Source of the DNA: SIG565 sp045594065 | GTDB lineage: Bacteria > Bacillota > Clostridia > Oscillospirales > Acutalibacteraceae | Reading direction: 5' to 3' | DNA length: 8,082 nucleotides | Assembly: GCA_045594065.1 (NCBI GenBank) | Contig: JAZNXU010000048.1 | Span: 1 to 8,082, forward strand | Shown here: one piece after another, positions 5,286-8,082 of the stretch | Layout of the letters: each line of letters starts with the position of its first letter | Position numbering within the stretch: the first letter of the stretch is position 1 | Program-made: the position numbers and the translations under genes | The notes under the pieces: generated by a model | The model's database searches: none | What the model was told of the DNA's origin: nothing | The model's input: the letters and a program-made list of their open reading frames with translations, nothing else

Positions 5286-6218
5286 ATGAAAAAAGTTAAT
5301 ATTATTTTCACGGTTTTTCTTTGCCTCTGCCTTGTGTTTTCGGGCTGCGGTGTGGCGGCTCCAAAAGGCGATAAAATTAAAATTACGGCAACGCTGTTTT
5401 CGGAATACGATTTCGCCCGCGCCGTGGCGGGGGATAGGGCAGAGGTTAGCCTGCTTATTCCGCCGAGCAGTGATATGCACACCTATGAGCCTACAATAGG
5501 TAATATTGCGGGCATTGAAAATTCCGATTTGTTTCTTTATATCGGTGGCGAGTCGGATACTTGGGTTGAGCGGATTTTGGGTGCTGTTTCGGGCGATAAT
5601 TTAACGGTGCTTAAAATGAGCGATTATGTCTGCCTTGCCGATGAGCATACTGTTGGCGAGAGCGCGCACGACCATTCCCATGACGACGAGGAGTACGATG
5701 AGCATATCTGGACATCCCCCGATAACGCCGAGAAAATGATAGCGGCAATTAAGGACGCTTTGTGTGAAATTGACCCTGAGAGCATCGATTATTACACCGA
5801 AAATGCTGAGAATTATATTACGAAAATCAGGGCACAAGCCGATGCCGTAAAGCGGGTGATTGATGCCGCCGAGCATAAAAAAATTGTGGTTGCCGACCGC
5901 AATCCCTATAAATATTTCACCGATTATTACGGGCTTTCCTGTATTGCCGCCTTTTCGGGCTGTGCTGAGGATACCGATGCCGACCTCGCAACCGTGGCAA
6001 GCCTTATTGAAACGGTGAAAAGCGAGAATTTAAAGTCGGTATTTGTAACCGAGCTTAGCAACACAAGTCTTGCAAATACCGTTGCAGAAAACACGGGGGC
6101 TAAGGTGCTCACGCTTCATTCTTATCATAATATATCGGTTGATGATTTCGAAAACGGAGTTACCTATGTCGATTTAATGCAGAGAAACTCTGCGATATTA
6201 GCGGAAGGATTAAATTAA
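5286..6218 (+). CDS. znuA: Metal (zinc-type) ABC transporter substrate-binding lipoprotein
   Basis: This 310-residue cluster A-I (ZnuA/TroA-like) receptor captures Zn2+ (possibly Mn2+) outside the membrane for the ZnuCB importer. A lipoprotein signal ends at LVFSGC, so Cys21 should be lipidated. The receptor domain follows: ITATLFSEYDFARAVAGD (33-50), ligand His65 in DMHTYEPT, an acidic His-rich loop (121-140), ligand His140 in DEHIW, and a C-terminal lobe with DYYGL (213-217). The usual third histidine (HxxFxYF) is replaced by DRNPYKYF (204-211), and the usual late aspartate is His278 in LHSYHN. The metal site is therefore non-standard; a related clostridial subfamily with ADRFPF is known to me. 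AAGGAGG (5272-5278) is 7 nt before the ATG. It overlaps znuC by 1 nt (TAATG). Confidence 0.88.
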   Translation: MKKVNIIFTVFLCLCLVFSGCGVAAPKGDKIKITATLFSEYDFARAVAGDRAEVSLLIPPSSDMHTYEPTIGNIAGIENSDLFLYIGGESDTWVERILGAVSGDNLTVLKMSDYVCLADEHTVGESAHDHSHDDEEYDEHIWTSPDNAEKMIAAIKDALCEIDPESIDYYTENAENYITKIRAQADAVKRVIDAAEHKKIVVADRNPYKYFTDYYGLSCIAAFSGCAEDTDADLATVASLIETVKSENLKSVFVTELSNTSLANTVAENTGAKVLTLHSYHNISVDDFENGVTYVDLMQRNSAILAEGLN

Positions 6219-6928
6219 TGGAACTTATTAAGGCTACCGATTTAACCAAAAAATACTCGGGCAATACGGTGCTTGAGAATATTAATTTCACTGTGCAAAA
6301 GGGCGAGTTCTTCCATATTTTAGGCGAGAACGGCGCGGGTAAAACTACCCTTATAAAGCTTATTTTAGGGCTTTTAGAGCCTACAAGCGGCGAGATTACA
6401 TATTCTAATATGCGAAAAAATGAGATAGGCTACCTGCCTCAGCAGAGCGATATTCAGTCCGACTTTCCCGCAAATGTCGGTGAGGTTGTTATGTCGGGCT
6501 TTTTAAACAGTCGCTCGGTTTTGCCGTTTTATAAAAAAGAGCAGCGCCAAAGGGCGACCGCCGTTATGGAAAGACTGAACATTTCTGAATTTTCAAAGAA
6601 GCCTTTTGCTCAGCTTTCGGGAGGACAAAAGCAGCGGGTGCTGTTGGCACGCGCGCTGTGCGCTACGAGCGGTGTGCTGCTGCTCGATGAGCCGCTGACG
6701 GGTCTTGACCCACTTGCAACCGCTGGGTTTTTCGAGATTATTGATGACCTAAAGGAGCAGGGCTATACCCTTATTATGATTTCGCACGATATTCATTGCG
6801 CCGTTAAGTATGCCGATAAAATTCTGCATCTTGGCAAAAACGAGGTGTTTTACGGTGCGGCGGAGGATTATCCGCAATCAAATCTCGGCAGAAGAATGCT
6901 AGAGGAGGGACACCATCACCATGACTGA
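6218..6928 (+). CDS. znuC: Metal ABC transporter ATP-binding protein
   Basis: This 236-residue ABC ATPase powers the metal importer at the cytoplasmic face. Walker A GENGAGKTT spans 36-44, the Q-loop Gln75 lies in GYLPQQ, the signature LSGGQKQR spans 133-140, Walker B VLLLDEP 153-159, the D-loop GLD 162-164, and the switch histidine is His190 in MISHD. The set of motifs is complete and length is normal for ZnuC/AdcC. The C-terminus is GHHHHD (231-236), a possible metal-binding tail. The ATG overlaps the znuA stop by 1 nt with GGAAGGA (6203-6209) upstream, pointing to translational coupling. Its last 8 nt overlap the start of znuB. ATP-binding proteins of this type are hard to assign to zinc or manganese by sequence; the assignment follows the receptor. 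Confidence 0.92.
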   Translation: MELIKATDLTKKYSGNTVLENINFTVQKGEFFHILGENGAGKTTLIKLILGLLEPTSGEITYSNMRKNEIGYLPQQSDIQSDFPANVGEVVMSGFLNSRSVLPFYKKEQRQRATAVMERLNISEFSKKPFAQLSGGQKQRVLLARALCATSGVLLLDEPLTGLDPLATAGFFEIIDDLKEQGYTLIMISHDIHCAVKYADKILHLGKNEVFYGAAEDYPQSNLGRRMLEEGHHHHD

Positions 6929-7739
6929 TTTTTTCTCTCTTTTTAAATATGACTTTTTCGTAAATGCACTGATAATCGGTGTGCTTGTATCGGTTTGTGC
7001 GGCACTGTTGGGCGTAAGCCTTGTGCTTAAACGCTATTCTATGATTGGCGACGGTCTTTCTCATGTAGGCTTTGGTGCAAGTGCGGTAGCGCTCGCTTTC
7101 GGAGTAGCGCCACTTTATATTGCAATTCCCGCGGTGCTAGCGGCAGCGTTTTTGCTTTTAAAGCTGGGTAAAAGCAGCAGTATTAAGGGTGATGCCGCAA
7201 CGGCGCTTGTGGCAAGCTCGGCGCTCGCTATCGGCTATACCGTAGCCAAGCTTTCGGGCGGCGGAAATGTCGATATAGGCAACTTTATGTTCGGCAGTAT
7301 CTATACCGTAAGCCGCGAGGATTTGGTTATAACCGTTGTGGTGGCACTTATAGTGCTTTGCCTTTATGCGCTATTTTATAATAAGCTTTTCTCGGTTACC
7401 TTTGATGAGGATTTTGCCAAAGCAACGGGAATTAAGACAGGTTTTTATAATTCTCTGCTTGCCTGCCTTACTGCCGTGACGGTGGTTATAGGTATGCGTA
7501 TGATGGGTACTCTGCTTATTTCTGCACTTATAATTTTCCCTGTGCTCTCGGCTATAAAGCTTGCTAAAAGCTATAAGGCAGTGATTATTGCCGCTACCGT
7601 TATTTCGCTTGCAGGGTTTTTAGGCGGACTTTTGCTTTCGGTTTGCATACAGTCTTCCCCTGGCTCGAGCGTGGTTATAGTTAACCTTGCAATTTACCTG
7701 ATTTGCACAATTTTTAGTAAAATTTTAAAAAAGGTATAA
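6921..7739 (+). CDS. znuB: Metal ABC transporter permease
   Basis: This 272-residue integral membrane protein of the ZnuB/AdcB/TroC (ABC-3) family forms the channel of the importer. It has about seven to nine hydrophobic segments. The family motif MIGDGLSHVGFGASAVALAF (about 41-60) follows the first long membrane segment, and MRMMGTLLISALIIFPVLSA (about 192-211) is the typical late segment. Its start overlaps znuC by 8 nt, and GAGGAGGGA (6902-6910) inside znuC serves as the ribosome binding site. It is the last gene of the operon. No intrinsic terminator is visible between its stop and the tRNA promoter, so read-through into the tRNA unit is possible. Zinc is the likely substrate; manganese cannot be excluded. 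Confidence 0.92.
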   Translation: MTDFFSLFKYDFFVNALIIGVLVSVCAALLGVSLVLKRYSMIGDGLSHVGFGASAVALAFGVAPLYIAIPAVLAAAFLLLKLGKSSSIKGDAATALVASSALAIGYTVAKLSGGGNVDIGNFMFGSIYTVSREDLVITVVVALIVLCLYALFYNKLFSVTFDEDFAKATGIKTGFYNSLLACLTAVTVVIGMRMMGTLLISALIIFPVLSAIKLAKSYKAVIIAATVISLAGFLGGLLLSVCIQSSPGSSVVIVNLAIYLICTIFSKILKKV

Positions 7740-7746
7740 AAAACAC

Positions 7747-7775
7747 TTGCAAAAGCATAATATTTGTTGTATAAT
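7747..7775 (+). promoter_or_regulatory. Promoter of the tRNA-fMet unit
   Basis: TTGCAA (7747-7752) and a perfect TATAAT (7770-7775) have a 17-nt spacer, a strong promoter typical of stable RNA genes. Transcription should start near 7782. It reads through the truncated tRNA copy before reaching the intact tRNA, which has no clear promoter of its own. Confidence 0.75.
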
Positions 7776-7779
7776 AGTT

Positions 7780-7799
7780 AGGCGCTCGAGAGAGTGCCT
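7780..7799 (+). other. Leader hairpin with GAGA tetraloop
   Basis: GGCGCTC (7781-7787) pairs with GAGTGCC (7792-7798), counting one G-U pair, around a GNRA-type GAGA loop. A7780-T7799 extends the stem. It lies at the predicted 5' end of the transcript and may be a processing or stability element. Confidence 0.5.
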
Positions 7800-7838
7800 T
7801 AAGTATCGCGGGATAGAGCAGTCTGGTAGCTCGTCGGG
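7799..7838 (+). pseudogene. Truncated 5' copy of initiator tRNA-fMet
   Basis: Positions 7807-7838 are identical to the first 32 nt of the intact tRNA-fMet at 8005. With flanking bases, 7799-7838 matches 7997-8036 over 40 bp with one mismatch (7803). Identity stops at the last base of the 5' strand of the anticodon stem; anticodon, T arm and acceptor 3' strand are missing. It holds the promoter-proximal position, 198 bp before the intact copy. It cannot make a tRNA. It may be a duplication scar, a remnant of integration at the anticodon stem, or part of a tRNA-like RNA. Confidence 0.85.
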
Positions 7839-8001
7839 TGAGGTTGTGAGCGCACCCTGCGGGTGATACAGCGAACAAAACGAAGCGCCGCGGTCGACGA
7901 TTGCACCACGCTCCAAGTGAGTGCAGAGTCGGGCACGAGCCAAGAGGGCAAAGCGGCAACGCCGCGAGATATTCATAATTGCTCGCACTAACTTAATTAA
8001 A
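7839..8001 (+). other. Structured spacer between the two tRNA-fMet copies
   Basis: This 163-bp stretch is GC-rich for about 130 bp, then AT-rich. It has three hairpins: CACCC/GGGTG (7853-7857/7861-7865), TGCACCAC with GTG-A-GTGCA and a 7-nt loop (7902-7909/7917-7925), and GCGGC/GCCGC (7953-7957/7961-7965). I find no credible reading frame and no match to a known RNA family. It would be transcribed with the tRNA. Confidence 0.5.
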
Positions 8002-8004
8002 TAT

Positions 8005-8081
<77 letters not shown>

Positions 8082-8082
8082 A

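Overview
The window looks like chromosomal DNA from an anaerobic, low-to-medium GC Firmicute of class Clostridia, probably a gut Oscillospirales/Ruminococcaceae-type organism. This rests on strong AGGAGG-type ribosome binding sites, sigma-A-like promoters, a rubrerythrin/rubredoxin peroxide-defence gene, and short GC-rich palindromic repeats (CTCCCTC/GAGGGAG type) of the kind I recall from such genomes. The taxonomic call is inference; no rRNA or taxonomic marker gene is present.

Layout. Positions 1-264 hold no gene, only a hairpin and a bipartite inverted repeat. A SLOG-superfamily (DUF1273-like) gene (265-732, minus) is divergent from a small XRE-type regulator (868-1098, plus). The gap between them is dense in palindromes and repeated AAGTAAA half-sites that overlap promoter and ribosome-binding signals. 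Positions 1099-1476 hold a tandem array of small hairpins and two back-to-back terminators. Two minus-strand genes follow: a Na/Pi cotransporter with a C-terminal PhoU-like domain (1477-3216) and an atypical shikimate kinase (3360-3854). Divergent from the kinase, with its own near-consensus promoter, is a three-part flavin reductase-rubredoxin-rubrerythrin fusion (3986-5164) that carries a strong internal ribosome binding site and start exactly at the rubrerythrin boundary. A terminator separates it from a tightly overlapping zinc/manganese-type ABC importer operon, znuA-znuC-znuB (5286-7739). The window ends with a promoter, a leader hairpin, a truncated 5' copy of initiator tRNA, a 163-bp structured insert, and a complete initiator tRNA-fMet (8005-8081).

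How the genes work together. Most of the window is housekeeping: phosphate uptake, metal uptake, oxidative-stress defence and translation initiation. The fusion protein could pass electrons from NAD(P)H through flavin and rubredoxin to the rubrerythrin diiron peroxidase centre in one polypeptide. The three znu genes form one importer: lipoprotein receptor, ATPase and permease. The SLOG/XRE pair, with its ordered operator-like sequences, is the best candidate for a little-described regulatory or nucleotide-sensing module. The broken-plus-intact tRNA-fMet arrangement is the clearest structural oddity.
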